Below the pieces are notes generated by a model, which had not been told where the DNA came from, did not search any database, and was given only the letters and a program-made list of their open reading frames with translations. 53,645 nucleotides of DNA from a virus: positions 1-53,645 of IMG/VR virus record IMGVR_UViG_3300030419_006157. The stretch is one strand, 5' to 3'. Made by a program: the position numbers and the translations under genes. This document shows positions 40,603 to 47,141 of this stretch, one piece after another (position 1 is the first letter of the stretch; the number at the start of each line of letters is the position of its first letter).

Positions 40603-41315
40603 AAAATGCAGTAATATTGCCAACTTATAATCGCCCCGAATCTCTCAAAAGATTCTGTGATAGCTTTAATAGTACCTCTAAACACTCTCAACTGTTTGTT
40701 GTATTAGATAAAGTTGATCCCAAGTTTGATGAATGTGTTAATATATGCACCGAAAACCAAGTAGTGACATTCGTCACGCCTTTCAGGCAAAGGTTATCAA
40801 GTAAAATTAATTTTGGGTGGATGAATAGCCTGAATTATATGACCTATGCTTACTATAATAATCCCGAAAAGACAGCTACCCACTTTTCTTTTTATGGAGA
40901 CGATGTAGTATTTAATACAGAAGATTGGGATTTGAAGCTTATGGAAGCCTGTAACGGAAATCCCTTCCATATTGTCTACCCGAATGACGGCCAAAGACTA
41001 GATCTTCCGAATCATTGGACTATAACTAGCAAAATTGCTGCTGCAACAGGCTTTTTATCCCTTCCATGCCTCGATCATATGTATGTTGACATGTTTTGGC
41101 TTGAAGTGGGCAATCAATTAGGGGTAATTCGTAGGGCAGACGAGGTAAAAACAACTCATTTGCACCCAGCCTATGATCCCAACGTGGAAAAAGACGAAAA
41201 TTACAACTCATCACAAGAATTATACAAATCAGATGAGTATATGTTTAACGCATTTAAGGGTACTGGCAAAATGCAAATGCTAATCGATAAGCTAAAACCA
41301 ATATTAAAAGAATAA
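40599..41315 (+). CDS. Family 2-like glycosyltransferase
   Basis: A 238-residue protein from ATG 40599 within the ATGA overlap; an upstream TTG is unlikely. AVILPTYNRPESLKRFCDSF and FSFYGDDVVFNTEDWD (DDV in the DxD position, about residue 100) define a GT2-like enzyme. The region LHPAYDPNVEKDENY may hold a further metal ligand. Part of the plus-strand glycan operon. Confidence 0.8.
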   Translation: MKNAVILPTYNRPESLKRFCDSFNSTSKHSQLFVVLDKVDPKFDECVNICTENQVVTFVTPFRQRLSSKINFGWMNSLNYMTYAYYNNPEKTATHFSFYGDDVVFNTEDWDLKLMEACNGNPFHIVYPNDGQRLDLPNHWTITSKIAAATGFLSLPCLDHMYVDMFWLEVGNQLGVIRRADEVKTTHLHPAYDPNVEKDENYNSSQELYKSDEYMFNAFKGTGKMQMLIDKLKPILKE

Positions 41316-42061
41316 TGCCGCCTTTAACCGTACTAATTCCCACTCATGCTCTGAAAAGAGAGGTCATTGGACCTTTCAAGGACATGAATCAGCAAAATGC
41401 TTCGGCTCCCTCTACTAAATTAATAGAGCTAGTAGTAAAAAACGTTGAGGATCACATTACCGACATCCCTTTGGAGTTTGTTATTGGCCTAGATCATAAA
41501 CCAGATCTTGCCTTGTCTATAGATTACCTTGAAAATCTAGAGAATTACGCAAAAAGTACCAAAAACGTTAAAATTACTCATGTAGATTTCAAATACTGCG
41601 ATAGAGTAATGACAACGAAGACGGCTACAGAGAATTTTTACAACTTAATAGAGACATGTGAGACCGATTACTTCATGATGTGGGAGCATGATTGGGTTTT
41701 CATAGATAAAGTTGACCAAGAGCAGTTAAAAATATGGAATCGTGATATCGATATGCTCCGTTTTAACCAACATCCCAATGAACCCCGAAAAGAAGACGAG
41801 TTGATGTGGCATGATGAGAGGGGTTTAAGGACATCTCTATATAGCAATAACCCTTTTGTGACATCAAAAGCACATTGGATATTAAAATATATACATCATG
41901 GCTATGAAATACCCGATTGGTGGGGTGAATATGGAGCTTTTATAGAAGGCCCAATTAATAGATTAATAAAAGAAGAGAAAATTAAGCCCAGAATTCATCT
42001 ATACGGGGATAGATCTGATCTTCCAGTGATAAAACATCTTAACGGCCAAGTCTGGCAGTAA
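41315..42061 (+). CDS. Glycosyltransferase-like protein
   Basis: This 248-residue protein has an N-terminal LTVLIPTHALKREV, typical of the GT-A nucleotide-sugar fold, and MMWEHDWVFIDKVDQ with acidic/His residues in the DxD position. WWGEYGAFIEGPINRLI lies near the end. The stop of the previous gene and this start overlap (TAATG). It is the last gene of the glycan operon and is followed by a strong terminator. Confidence 0.7.
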   Translation: MPPLTVLIPTHALKREVIGPFKDMNQQNASAPSTKLIELVVKNVEDHITDIPLEFVIGLDHKPDLALSIDYLENLENYAKSTKNVKITHVDFKYCDRVMTTKTATENFYNLIETCETDYFMMWEHDWVFIDKVDQEQLKIWNRDIDMLRFNQHPNEPRKEDELMWHDERGLRTSLYSNNPFVTSKAHWILKYIHHGYEIPDWWGEYGAFIEGPINRLIKEEKIKPRIHLYGDRSDLPVIKHLNGQVWQ

Positions 42062-42089
42062 ATTAAAAAGCAATAAACTAAAAGACCCT

Positions 42090-42119
42090 CCCCGGATTTT
42101 TTCTTCCGGGGATTTTTTT
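42090..42119 (+). terminator. Intrinsic terminator after the glycan operon
   Basis: Stem CCCCGGA/TCCGGGG followed by ATTTTTTT, 28 nt after the last glycosyltransferase gene. It marks the border with the repeat-rich early region. Confidence 0.9.
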
Positions 42120-42337
42120 GGCTTAGTGTTTATTAAAACTCGTTTTAAATTTAAAATATTTTGAAACCGGGGGCTATATGAGAAACGGTATATGAGAAAA
42201 CCTATGGGGTTTCGGGGAGAGTCTTTTTTACCCCCCGCGCTGATATGTTAATAACTTGTTAGTAACTTTTTTCGAATAACTGGTGGGGCTGTCAATAACT
42301 TTGTGAATATCTTGTGAATTATTTCGTGCGAAATATC
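42120..42337 (+). other. Gene-free border region with degenerate DnaA-box-like copies
   Basis: No gene was found here. A direct repeat TATATGAGAAA occurs twice near 42175-42200. From 42245 on there are several diverged copies of the element found further right: TTGTTAATAACTT, GTCAATAACTT, TGTGAATATCTT and TGTGAATTA. These may be decayed or weaker members of the TGTGAATAA family. Confidence 0.5.
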
Positions 42338-42367
42338 TGGACAGAGACAGGTTTTTTTTGGTATAAA
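42338..42367 (+). promoter_or_regulatory. Sigma70-like promoter for 42418-43026
   Basis: TGGACA and TATAAA are separated by 18 bp, with an AT-rich spacer of eight Ts. Unlike the neighbouring promoters, it is followed by a leader of about 45 nt. Confidence 0.55.
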
Positions 42368-42417
42368 ATAAACATCGCCGCGAGGTGAGACAAGCAACAC
42401 AAAAACCAAATACAAAA

Positions 42418-43026
42418 ATGGAACACACACAATACACAATCACGAAGGGCGCGACAGAGATCGAAACCGTACTGCGCGGAATTAAGGGCTGCCAGTTCAT
42501 CACGATGCAAGTTTTGATCAGCGCAGGATTACGCAAGACACGCGACATTGACGGCAAGCGAGTAAAGCACGAACACGGCGCGATCATGAAACGCCAAAAG
42601 GTTCAGGCCATCGTTGGGTGGAATTATGCGAGCCGCCTCGACAGACAGGCAGAGCGAGAGGGCAAGGAAATTGATTTCGAGGTGCAGCCGCGTATGTGGG
42701 GCGAACGCATCGCGGGAACGTGCCTAGTGGAACACAAGGGCGCGATGTACGTCGAAGCCGCACCGATTCACATCATGCAAACTGAATATATCAGCGAGCA
42801 TGGCGAAACAATCGACGCAAACGACATTCGCGATCTAATCGACCACAAGGCAGAGCAGAAAAGCAAAAGCAGCACACAAGAGGAACTTGCAAACGAGGTA
42901 TTCGTGCGCGATTACAAACTCGCAAACATCGAGACACTAGCCGCGAACGGTTTCCGCCTAACCGTCGAGGAGAGAGACAAGGCACTAAACGAATTGCCAC
43001 CAATCCCTAACGTGATCCACATCTAA
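42418..43026 (+). CDS. Conserved phage protein of unknown function
   Basis: A 202-residue protein from ATG 42418 (MEHTQYTITKGATEIETVLR); an upstream GTG adds 11 residues and is less likely. It is rich in Arg, Glu and His with a central block WNYASRLDRQAEREGKEIDF...PRMWGERIAGTCLVEHKG. The block's conserved look suggests a globular nucleic-acid-related protein, but I do not recognise it. GC content is visibly higher than in the glycan operon. It is followed two bases later by a 23-residue membrane microprotein. Confidence 0.75.
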   Translation: MEHTQYTITKGATEIETVLRGIKGCQFITMQVLISAGLRKTRDIDGKRVKHEHGAIMKRQKVQAIVGWNYASRLDRQAEREGKEIDFEVQPRMWGERIAGTCLVEHKGAMYVEAAPIHIMQTEYISEHGETIDANDIRDLIDHKAEQKSKSSTQEELANEVFVRDYKLANIETLAANGFRLTVEERDKALNELPPIPNVIHI

Positions 43027-43028
43027 TC

Positions 43029-43100
43029 ATGGATATAGCTATAATAATAATTGGATACTATACAACCAAAACCATAATCGAACACATCGACGAATCATGA
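43029..43100 (+). CDS. 23-residue membrane microprotein A
   Basis: ATG 43029 to TGA 43100 encodes 23 residues beginning MDIAIIIIGYYTTKTIIEH, a single hydrophobic helix with a charged end. Its TGA overlaps the ATG of the next gene (ATGA), and it starts two bases after the previous stop, so it sits in a tight three-gene unit. It shares length and layout with microproteins at 43650, 44909 and 47597. Confidence 0.55.
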   Translation: MDIAIIIIGYYTTKTIIEHIDES

Positions 43101-43303
43101 AAAATACTTACAGACACGCGATCCAAAAAGCCAGCGCATTCCAGACACGCGACCTAGGCAACAACTTAAACAAAATCATAAAAGAGATGGAGACAGAAAA
43201 AGTAGAACGCGCCGAAACATACACGGATGGTCTAATCACTGGCGTGATGGTCGGGATACTAGCCGGAATGATACTAGCCGGAATACTGGTGCAAATAGTT
43301 TAG
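43097..43303 (+). CDS. Tail-anchored membrane protein
   Basis: This 68-residue protein has a charged helical N-terminal part (residues 1-44) and a strongly hydrophobic, Gly-rich C-terminal helix (GLITGVMVGILAGMILAGIL). Repeated GxxxG-type spacing suggests helix-helix packing. Coupled by ATGA to microprotein A, with which it could form a membrane complex. Followed by a terminator. Confidence 0.7.
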   Translation: MKNTYRHAIQKASAFQTRDLGNNLNKIIKEMETEKVERAETYTDGLITGVMVGILAGMILAGILVQIV

Positions 43304-43318
43304 TGTGGTGTTGCGAGA

Positions 43319-43346
43319 CGGGAGGGCGAAAGCCCTCTCGTTTTTT
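43319..43346 (+). terminator. Intrinsic terminator with GAAA loop
   Basis: CGGGAGGGC-GAAA-GCCCTCTCG followed by TTTTTT, 16 nt after the membrane protein gene. Confidence 0.9.
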
Positions 43347-43613
43347 GAATTTTCGACCCTGAAAGAAAGTACGTGTACGTATAATACGTATGCGTACTAA
43401 ATTTTCGACCCTGAATAGTCGCTTCGCGAATATTCGACCCTAATTGACCCTGATTAGACTACCTTATTTGGCCTTCGACCCTAAAAGAGGCGTTTTATTT
43501 GGCGTTCGACCCTAAAAGTGGCGTTTTATTTGGGTTGTTCACAAAAAGCCGGTGAAATTGTTAATAACTTCTTGATTTTGTGGATAACTTTTTAAATTGT
43601 GAATAACTTTTTC
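43347..43613 (+). other. Gene-free repeat-rich region (candidate origin, left part)
   Basis: It holds six GACCCT motifs, two iterons 15 bp apart, three TTATTTG copies, a perfect DnaA box TGTGGATAA (43579) and TGTGAATAA (43598). It ends in the microprotein promoter. No gene was found. Confidence 0.75.
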
Positions 43614-43641
43614 TTGTAATTAAAAAAAATTTTGCTATAAT
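43614..43641 (+). promoter_or_regulatory. Early promoter TTGTAA-16-TATAAT
   Basis: The -35 box TTGTAA directly follows TGTGAATAACTTTTTC, and -10 TATAAT ends 8 nt before the ATG of microprotein B. Confidence 0.75.
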
Positions 43642-43649
43642 CAACGGAA

Positions 43650-43718
43650 ATGTTAGAAATACTAGTAATTGCGGCATTTATCATGGTTATTGACAGGTTG
43701 TCAAAAGGCGGTGAATAA
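43650..43718 (+). CDS. 22-residue membrane microprotein B
   Basis: ATG 43650 to TAA 43718 encodes 22 residues beginning MLEILVIAAFIMVIDRLS. It aligns along its whole length with microprotein D at 47597 (MMEVFVIALVIYIVDRYS). It has its own consensus promoter with only 8 nt between the -10 box and ATG, which argues it is a real gene. The hydrophobic stretch followed by Asp-Arg suggests a single membrane helix with a cytoplasmic C-terminus. The stop lies inside a GTGAATAA element. Confidence 0.65.
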   Translation: MLEILVIAAFIMVIDRLSKGGE

Positions 43719-43951
43719 GTGCGGGATTACCTGTGAATAACTCTGTGAATAACTTGTGAATAACTCTGAAGCATATAGTACGTATGCGTACTATACGTGT
43801 GCGTATGAAATGATACGTGTGCGTATGATTATGGTAACAACATGGTACGTATACGTATGATTGTTGTTAGCCGTTGTTACCTGTTTTTTTCGACCCTGTA
43901 CGTACACGTACTAAATGTGAATAACTTTTTTAAAAAGTTGTGTCATAAAGC
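43719..43951 (+). other. Gene-free repeat-rich region (candidate origin, centre)
   Basis: It holds three DnaA-box-like elements at 11-12 bp spacing (43732-43763), five iterons (43779-43910), one GACCCT motif and another box at 43916. No gene was found. The combination of iterons, phased boxes and AT-rich DNA makes this the best candidate for an origin core. Confidence 0.65.
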
Positions 43952-43979
43952 TTGACTTTTTTTCGTAATGTGGTATTAT
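43952..43979 (+). promoter_or_regulatory. Promoter TTGACT-16-TATTAT
   Basis: Near-consensus sigma70 promoter for 44016-44288. It differs from its neighbours in having a leader of about 30 nt with an inverted repeat. Confidence 0.75.
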
Positions 43980-43984
43980 GTATT

Positions 43985-44008
43985 GTCGCGCATGGTGTGC
44001 GACACCAT
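43985..44008 (+). promoter_or_regulatory. Leader with two mutually exclusive hairpins
   Basis: GTCGCGC (43985) can pair with GTGCGAC (43997), or ATGGTGT (43992) can pair perfectly with ACACCAT (44002). The two stems share bases and cannot form together. It lies between the promoter and ATG 44016, and could be a switch or a repressor operator. Confidence 0.5.
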
Positions 44009-44015
44009 ACAAAAA

Positions 44016-44288
44016 ATGAGTAATACAAAAAACAAAGTGTCCGAAACTACCGTTCGCAACCTGCTCGCCGGAGCAAATGACGCAAGAGAGTTAAACACTC
44101 AAATGGCCGAAATGCAAAACGGATTGATCCTCACCGATCAGGATGTTGCAAATCTGGAAAGCACGGTTCAACTGCTACAGCAGCAGCAGGAGCGACTCAA
44201 TCAGGCATATGAAATCCTGAATAAGTTGCCAAGCGGGATAAAAGCAGTCTATCACAAGACTGATCCTAACGGCAGATACCGGAGCTAG
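44016..44288 (+). CDS. Coiled-coil protein, unknown function
   Basis: A 90-residue protein from ATG 44016 (MSNTKNKVSETTVRNLLAGA); a start 16 codons earlier would lie within the -10 region. Residues 35-65 form a Gln-rich coiled coil (LESTVQLLQQQQERLNQAYEIL). No family recognised. It is flanked by iteron arrays on both sides, which would suit a replication or regulatory factor, but nothing in the sequence proves this. Confidence 0.7.
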   Translation: MSNTKNKVSETTVRNLLAGANDARELNTQMAEMQNGLILTDQDVANLESTVQLLQQQQERLNQAYEILNKLPSGIKAVYHKTDPNGRYRS

Positions 44289-44302
44289 TCAGAGTATCTC
44301 AG

Positions 44303-44335
44303 CCCCTCACCGGAAACGGTGGGGGGTCTTTTTTT
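44303..44335 (+). terminator. Intrinsic terminator
   Basis: CCCCTCACC/GGTGGGGGG stem with GGAAAC loop, followed by TCTTTTTTT. Confidence 0.9.
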
Positions 44336-44562
44336 GCTCTCCAAATGATATAGTACGTACACGTACTATACGTATGCGTACTATACGTACACGTACTATG
44401 CGTACACGTACTGTACGTATGCGTATCAAATTTCGACCCTAATTGACCCTAAAAAAGTATATTATTTGGCTACTTATATACAAAACGGGCCTCTACGTTA
44501 TTTGACTTATTTGATAGGAAACGGGCCTGTGAATAACTCGATTATTTTTTTTCGTTATTCTG
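44336..44562 (+). other. Gene-free region with five-copy 15-bp iteron array
   Basis: Five iterons start at 44354, 44369, 44384, 44399 and 44414, exactly 15 bp apart with linkers CTA, CTA, CTA and CTG. They are followed by two GACCCT motifs, TTATTTG copies, a pair of AAACGGGCCT repeats and a DnaA-box-like element (44528). No gene was found. Confidence 0.8.
44354..44428 (+). repeat. Tandem array of five 15-bp iterons
   Basis: Units of the form TACGT-RY-RCGTA-CTA repeat with exact 15-bp phase. The phase is about one and a half helical turns, so adjacent proteins would sit on opposite faces. Confidence 0.9.
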
Positions 44563-44591
44563 TTGACATACGAAACAAATTACTGTAGGTT
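44563..44591 (+). promoter_or_regulatory. Early promoter TTGACA-17-TAGGTT
   Basis: The -10 region is followed by TATATCGTT and then ATG 44601, 9 nt away. The 3' half is nearly identical to the promoter at 47377-47405 (shared TTATATCGTTATGAGC). Confidence 0.7.
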
Positions 44592-44600
44592 TATATCGTT

Positions 44601-44873
44601 ATGAGCAACTTGAAACTACATCACAACCGAAACGCCAAACTCGCCGCCGCAGTAACCAACCACATCAAAATGCGGAAGCGGCAGGGCGCAGATCACACGG
44701 TAGCCAAAACAGAGGCCTACCTTTTGTATGGTATCAAAAACCAAAACAGCCCAGACGTTAATTACGCTTGGTTGAATCATGCGCGGGAATACTTCGCGCC
44801 AGAAAACGTCCAAGAGCAATATTACTCATTCTTGGAAAAGTATCACGGCAAAGACTTGGTTCCCTCTGCCTAA
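44601..44873 (+). CDS. Small basic protein, unknown function
   Basis: This 90-residue protein has a Lys/His/Arg-rich N-terminus (LHHNRNAKLAAAVTNHIKMRKRQG) followed by helical, aromatic-rich segments (AWLNHAREYFAP, YYSFLEKYHG). It starts at ATG 44601 of a leaderless-type promoter. It ends at a TTCG hairpin. Not recognised; nucleic acid binding is possible from its charge. Confidence 0.7.
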   Translation: MSNLKLHHNRNAKLAAAVTNHIKMRKRQGADHTVAKTEAYLLYGIKNQNSPDVNYAWLNHAREYFAPENVQEQYYSFLEKYHGKDLVPSA

Positions 44874-44879
44874 TGAAAC

Positions 44880-44901
44880 GGGGAGGCCTTCGGGCCTCCC
44901 C
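44880..44901 (+). terminator. TTCG hairpin between genes
   Basis: GGGGAGGCC-TTCG-GGCCTCCCC has no long T-run after it (TTCCCTG). It may be a leaky terminator or an mRNA stabiliser, since microprotein C starts 8 nt later. Confidence 0.7.
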
Positions 44902-44908
44902 TTCCCTG

Positions 44909-44983
44909 ATGCAAGAAATAATAATATTCGCCATCGCTTTTTTAATACTAGAAAAAATATTCTCTGATGAAATTACTCACTAA
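44909..44983 (+). CDS. 24-residue membrane microprotein C
   Basis: ATG 44909 to TAA 44983 encodes 24 residues beginning MQEIIIFAIAFLILEKIFS, a single hydrophobic helix then charged residues. It overlaps the start of the DUF2958 gene by 17 nt. It shares the M-x-E-hydrophobic-acidic-basic plan with microproteins B and D. No promoter of its own is visible, so it depends on read-through. Confidence 0.55.
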   Translation: MQEIIIFAIAFLILEKIFSDEITH

Positions 44984-45239
44984 AGAAATCAAGAAGCAAC
45001 TCCCCGCATTATATACAAATGAAAACAACCCCAACCCCAAGGCAATTGTCAAGTTCTTCACTCCGTTTGCGAATTGGACATGGTACGCGACAGAGTTTGA
45101 CGGTGAGGACACCTTTTTCGGATTGGTGGAAGGACACGACAAAGAGCTTGGCTACTTCAGCCTTGCCGAGTTGGAGAGCATGGGTCACAAAATTGAAAGG
45201 GATCTCTACTTTAAGCCAACGCCATTAAACGATTTGTAA
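44967..45239 (+). CDS. DUF2958 domain protein
   Basis: A 90-residue protein with LTKEIKKQLPALY, AIVKFFTPFANWTWYATEFDGED, FFGLVEGHDKELGYFSLAELE and IERDLYFKP, the full set of motifs of the DUF2958 family. That family is common on plasmids and in phages. Its biochemical role is unknown. It starts inside the end of microprotein C and is closed by a TTCG terminator. Confidence 0.85.
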   Translation: MKLLTKEIKKQLPALYTNENNPNPKAIVKFFTPFANWTWYATEFDGEDTFFGLVEGHDKELGYFSLAELESMGHKIERDLYFKPTPLNDL

Positions 45240-45254
45240 AGTGTGTTGCTCATG

Positions 45255-45279
45255 GGCGGCCTTCGGGCCGCCTTTTTTT
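45255..45279 (+). terminator. Intrinsic terminator with TTCG loop
   Basis: Perfect 7-bp stem GGCGGCC-TTCG-GGCCGCC and seven Ts, running directly into a GACCCT motif. Confidence 0.95.
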
Positions 45280-45461
45280 GACCCTGAATATAGTACGTAT
45301 ACGTACATTTTTTCGACCCTGAATAGTTGCTCCGCAAATTGACCCTAATTGACCCTGAAAATTAATATTATTTGGCCATATTTAAATAAAACGGGCAAGT
45401 AGTCAAGCAAAAGTTATTAACACTTATTTGGATCAATGTGAATAACCCGCGAAAAAATATC

Positions 45462-45491
45462 TCGACATTCAAAAGGCTTTATGACTATAAT
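45462..45491 (+). promoter_or_regulatory. Early promoter TCGACA-18-TATAAT
   Basis: Consensus -10 box; ATG 45501 follows 9 nt later. The intergenic gap 45280-45461 holds four GACCCT motifs, one iteron (45294), TTATTTG twice and a DnaA-box-like element (45437). Confidence 0.65.
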
Positions 45492-45500
45492 GCCCCCGTT

Positions 45501-46130
45501 ATGCAACAGTACACATTCACCATCGAACGCGAGCAAAGCGATTTTGCCTCGCAAATTGAAACACTCGCCACCATCGGAACCCGTGCAATTTCCGTTACCC
45601 TACAGCGTGAAATGCACGTTGGCAAAACGCCTTGGGGAACCAAAGGTGATTTTAAGCTGAACACGCCAAGCGAATTTTTTGGCATGGTTAAGACTTGGAA
45701 AATGACCGGATTGGTTAACGTGGATTACACCGCCGCCGTCAATCGCCACCTTTCAAAGATTGGCCACTCGGATGCGGGAACGTGGGAAGGCAGCGGATCG
45801 TGGGGAACCCGCCAAGGCGGAACCCGCGCCAACATTGGCCACAAGCTCCAAAGCTACTTGCAACTTTTCCGCTGGTATGGTGAGCGCAACCTTTTTACGC
45901 GCTACAGCGTGGACAACGTGCAAATCGACCCTGAAAGCTTTTCAGAGCATCTGTACGCCAAGGGATCAAGCTCCCCAAGCATCCGAACAAGCGACGGCGA
46001 GCGCGTCCCCGTTCCGTTTTACGTTTCGCGAGTGAAGTTTGAAGATATTCTGGAATTGGAAGGACTGCCAAAAATCCAAAGCGAACCACGCGAGCGGATG
46101 CTTGCCGAATATAGGCTTTCAGATTTATAG
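45501..46130 (+). CDS. Unknown phage protein, 209 residues
   Basis: The start is ATG 45501 because a promoter -10 box lies between it and any upstream start. It begins MQQYTFTIEREQSDFASQI and has a Gly/Trp-rich central stretch (GTWEGSGSWGTRQGG). A GACCCT motif at 45927 encodes IDPE within the gene. The visibly GC-rich codon use differs from the late genes. No family recognised. Confidence 0.75.
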   Translation: MQQYTFTIEREQSDFASQIETLATIGTRAISVTLQREMHVGKTPWGTKGDFKLNTPSEFFGMVKTWKMTGLVNVDYTAAVNRHLSKIGHSDAGTWEGSGSWGTRQGGTRANIGHKLQSYLQLFRWYGERNLFTRYSVDNVQIDPESFSEHLYAKGSSSPSIRTSDGERVPVPFYVSRVKFEDILELEGLPKIQSEPRERMLAEYRLSDL

Positions 46131-46154
46131 ATTCAAATTCCCAAGGAGGAAACC

Positions 46155-46188
46155 AATCTGCCCGATCCCCACGGGCAGATTTTTTTTG
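46155..46188 (+). terminator. Intrinsic terminator
   Basis: Ten-bp stem AATCTGCCCG/CGGGCAGATT followed by seven Ts, then a GACCCT motif. Confidence 0.95.
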
Positions 46189-46204
46189 ACCCTAAATCGA
46201 CCCT

Positions 46205-46227
46205 GAAAAATCCACTACGTGGATTTT
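46205..46227 (+). repeat. Perfect hairpin between two GACCCT motifs
   Basis: AAAATCCAC-TAC-GTGGATTTT is bracketed directly by GACCCT copies at 46199 and 46228. Similar brackets occur at 43414-43435, 45321-45340 and 47746-47760. Confidence 0.8.
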
Positions 46228-46294
46228 GACCCTAAAGGATCTGGTTATTTGATAGATTGTGAATAAGCTGGCGTTCATTGTGAATAACTTTTTC

Positions 46295-46323
46295 TTGGCA
46301 TGAAAACGATTTTAGACTAGTCT
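46295..46323 (+). promoter_or_regulatory. Early promoter TTGGCA-17-TAGTCT
   Basis: Preceded by two DnaA-box-like elements (46258, 46279). ATG 46334 lies 10 nt after the -10 box. Confidence 0.65.
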
Positions 46324-46333
46324 TGGCGGCGTT

Positions 46334-46579
46334 ATGAGTAACACTGACATTCAACTGCACAAGGCCACCGCCGAGCAGATTAATCAGATCGAGGATCTGG
46401 TCAATTCTGGATCGGGGCAAGGCTTCAGGGATCTGCTCGCGTGGATCTACAAGGCGCAGATCCGCCAAGCGGATACTGCGGAGATCGCCAACATGATCGC
46501 CCACGATCTGCCAATGCTCGTGGGGGATCGTGACGGCCTCCCCCGATCCGCAGGGGCCGAGGATCTGTATTCCCTTTGA
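46334..46579 (+). CDS. Small acidic protein encoded by GATC-dense DNA
   Basis: This 81-residue protein (MSNTDIQLHKATAEQINQIE...) is helical, not recognised. Its coding sequence plus the following 5 nt carries 13 GATC sites within about 200 bp. Many come from choosing GAT-CTG for Asp-Leu, GAG-ATC for Glu-Ile or GGA-TC for Gly-Ser. Starts 10 nt after a promoter -10 box. Confidence 0.7.
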   Translation: MSNTDIQLHKATAEQINQIEDLVNSGSGQGFRDLLAWIYKAQIRQADTAEIANMIAHDLPMLVGDRDGLPRSAGAEDLYSL

Positions 46580-46584
46580 GGATC
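46387..46584 (+). repeat. Cluster of 13 GATC sites
   Basis: Thirteen GATC in about 198 bp, where about one is expected by chance. The density is comparable with E. coli oriC (11 in about 250 bp). It lies just right of two DnaA-box-like elements. Confidence 0.9.
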
Positions 46585-46597
46585 CTCAGAATCACCA

Positions 46598-46626
46598 ACG
46601 TCGCCTTCGGGCGGCGTCTTTTTTTT
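46598..46626 (+). terminator. Intrinsic terminator with TTCG loop
   Basis: ACGTCGCC-TTCG-GGCGGCGT stem (one wobble) followed by CTTTTTTTT, then two GACCCT motifs. Confidence 0.9.
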
Positions 46627-46733
46627 GACCCTAATTGACCCTAAAGGGTTAAGTTATTTGACCCTGAAATATTTCAGTATTTGACTTATTAACAATCGGG
46701 TGGGGAATTGTGAATAACTTTCTTATTTTTTTC

Positions 46734-46762
46734 TTGTAGTAAAATCAATTTTAGTGTTTAAT
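46734..46762 (+). promoter_or_regulatory. Early promoter TTGTAG-17-TTTAAT
   Basis: DnaA-box-like element (46709) just upstream; ATG 46769 begins 6 nt after the -10 box, so the mRNA is probably leaderless. Confidence 0.7.
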
Positions 46763-46768
46763 CTAACC

Positions 46769-47092
46769 ATGCAAACGAACTACGTAATCCAAATTCAAGA
46801 CATCGAAAATTACGGCCTCCACAGTGACGAGCCTTCCCATTATTGGAAATTCAAAGGCGGGGATCTGCTGGTGGTGGAGAATGCCCCTACCCGTGCCGCT
46901 ACCGTAATCGCGGTGGTCAATCTTCTCAAGTGTCAAGGCGGCATGGCCTTCCAATCCATTATTCGCGGATGGGATCAACATAGCGAAATTCCCGCCGAGA
47001 TCCGCAATGACGAGTGGGCTACTTTCATCGATTGGGCCGACCTAGAGGCAGACGCCAACGAAAAATTCGACCCTGAAAAGGTGGAGGTGTGA
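46769..47092 (+). CDS. Unknown phage protein, 107 residues
   Basis: The start is ATG 46769, since an upstream GTG lies within the promoter. It begins MQTNYVIQIQDIENYGLHSD and contains HYWKFKGGDLLVVENAPT and ATFIDWADLEADANE. A GACCCT motif encodes its FDPEK near the C-terminus. Its stop codon is inside the DnaA-box-like element of the next promoter, showing how tightly the cassette is packed. Function not recognised. Confidence 0.7.
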   Translation: MQTNYVIQIQDIENYGLHSDEPSHYWKFKGGDLLVVENAPTRAATVIAVVNLLKCQGGMAFQSIIRGWDQHSEIPAEIRNDEWATFIDWADLEADANEKFDPEKVEV

Positions 47093-47103
47093 ATAACTTT
47101 TTC

Positions 47104-47132
47104 TTGCAATAAAAATAATTTTATGATTTAAT
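47104..47132 (+). promoter_or_regulatory. Early promoter TTGCAA-17-TTTAAT
   Basis: Preceded by TGTGAATAACTTTTTC (47088), with ATG 47142 9 nt after the -10 box. Confidence 0.7.
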
Positions 47133-47141
47133 AAGCGCGTT

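Larger units (their letters stand above)
43370..45305 (+). repeat. Iteron family TACGTRYRCGTA, 13 copies
   Basis: Copies start at 43370, 43385, 43779, 43794, 43814, 43846, 43899, 44354, 44369, 44384, 44399 (one mismatch), 44414 and 45294. Each is a 12-bp alternating purine-pyrimidine palindrome or near-palindrome with a variable centre. Several are spaced exactly 15 bp apart. They may be binding sites for a replication initiator or a repressor. Confidence 0.9.

Noticed and set aside
42228-42587. Minus-strand frames over the start of 42418-43026
   Set aside because: They overlap a well-supported plus-strand gene and promoter and have Cys/Arg-rich composition typical of shadow frames.
43370-44428. 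Integration attachment site or transposon ends
   Set aside because: The palindromes are multi-copy and regularly spaced rather than paired ends, and no integrase or transposase was seen.
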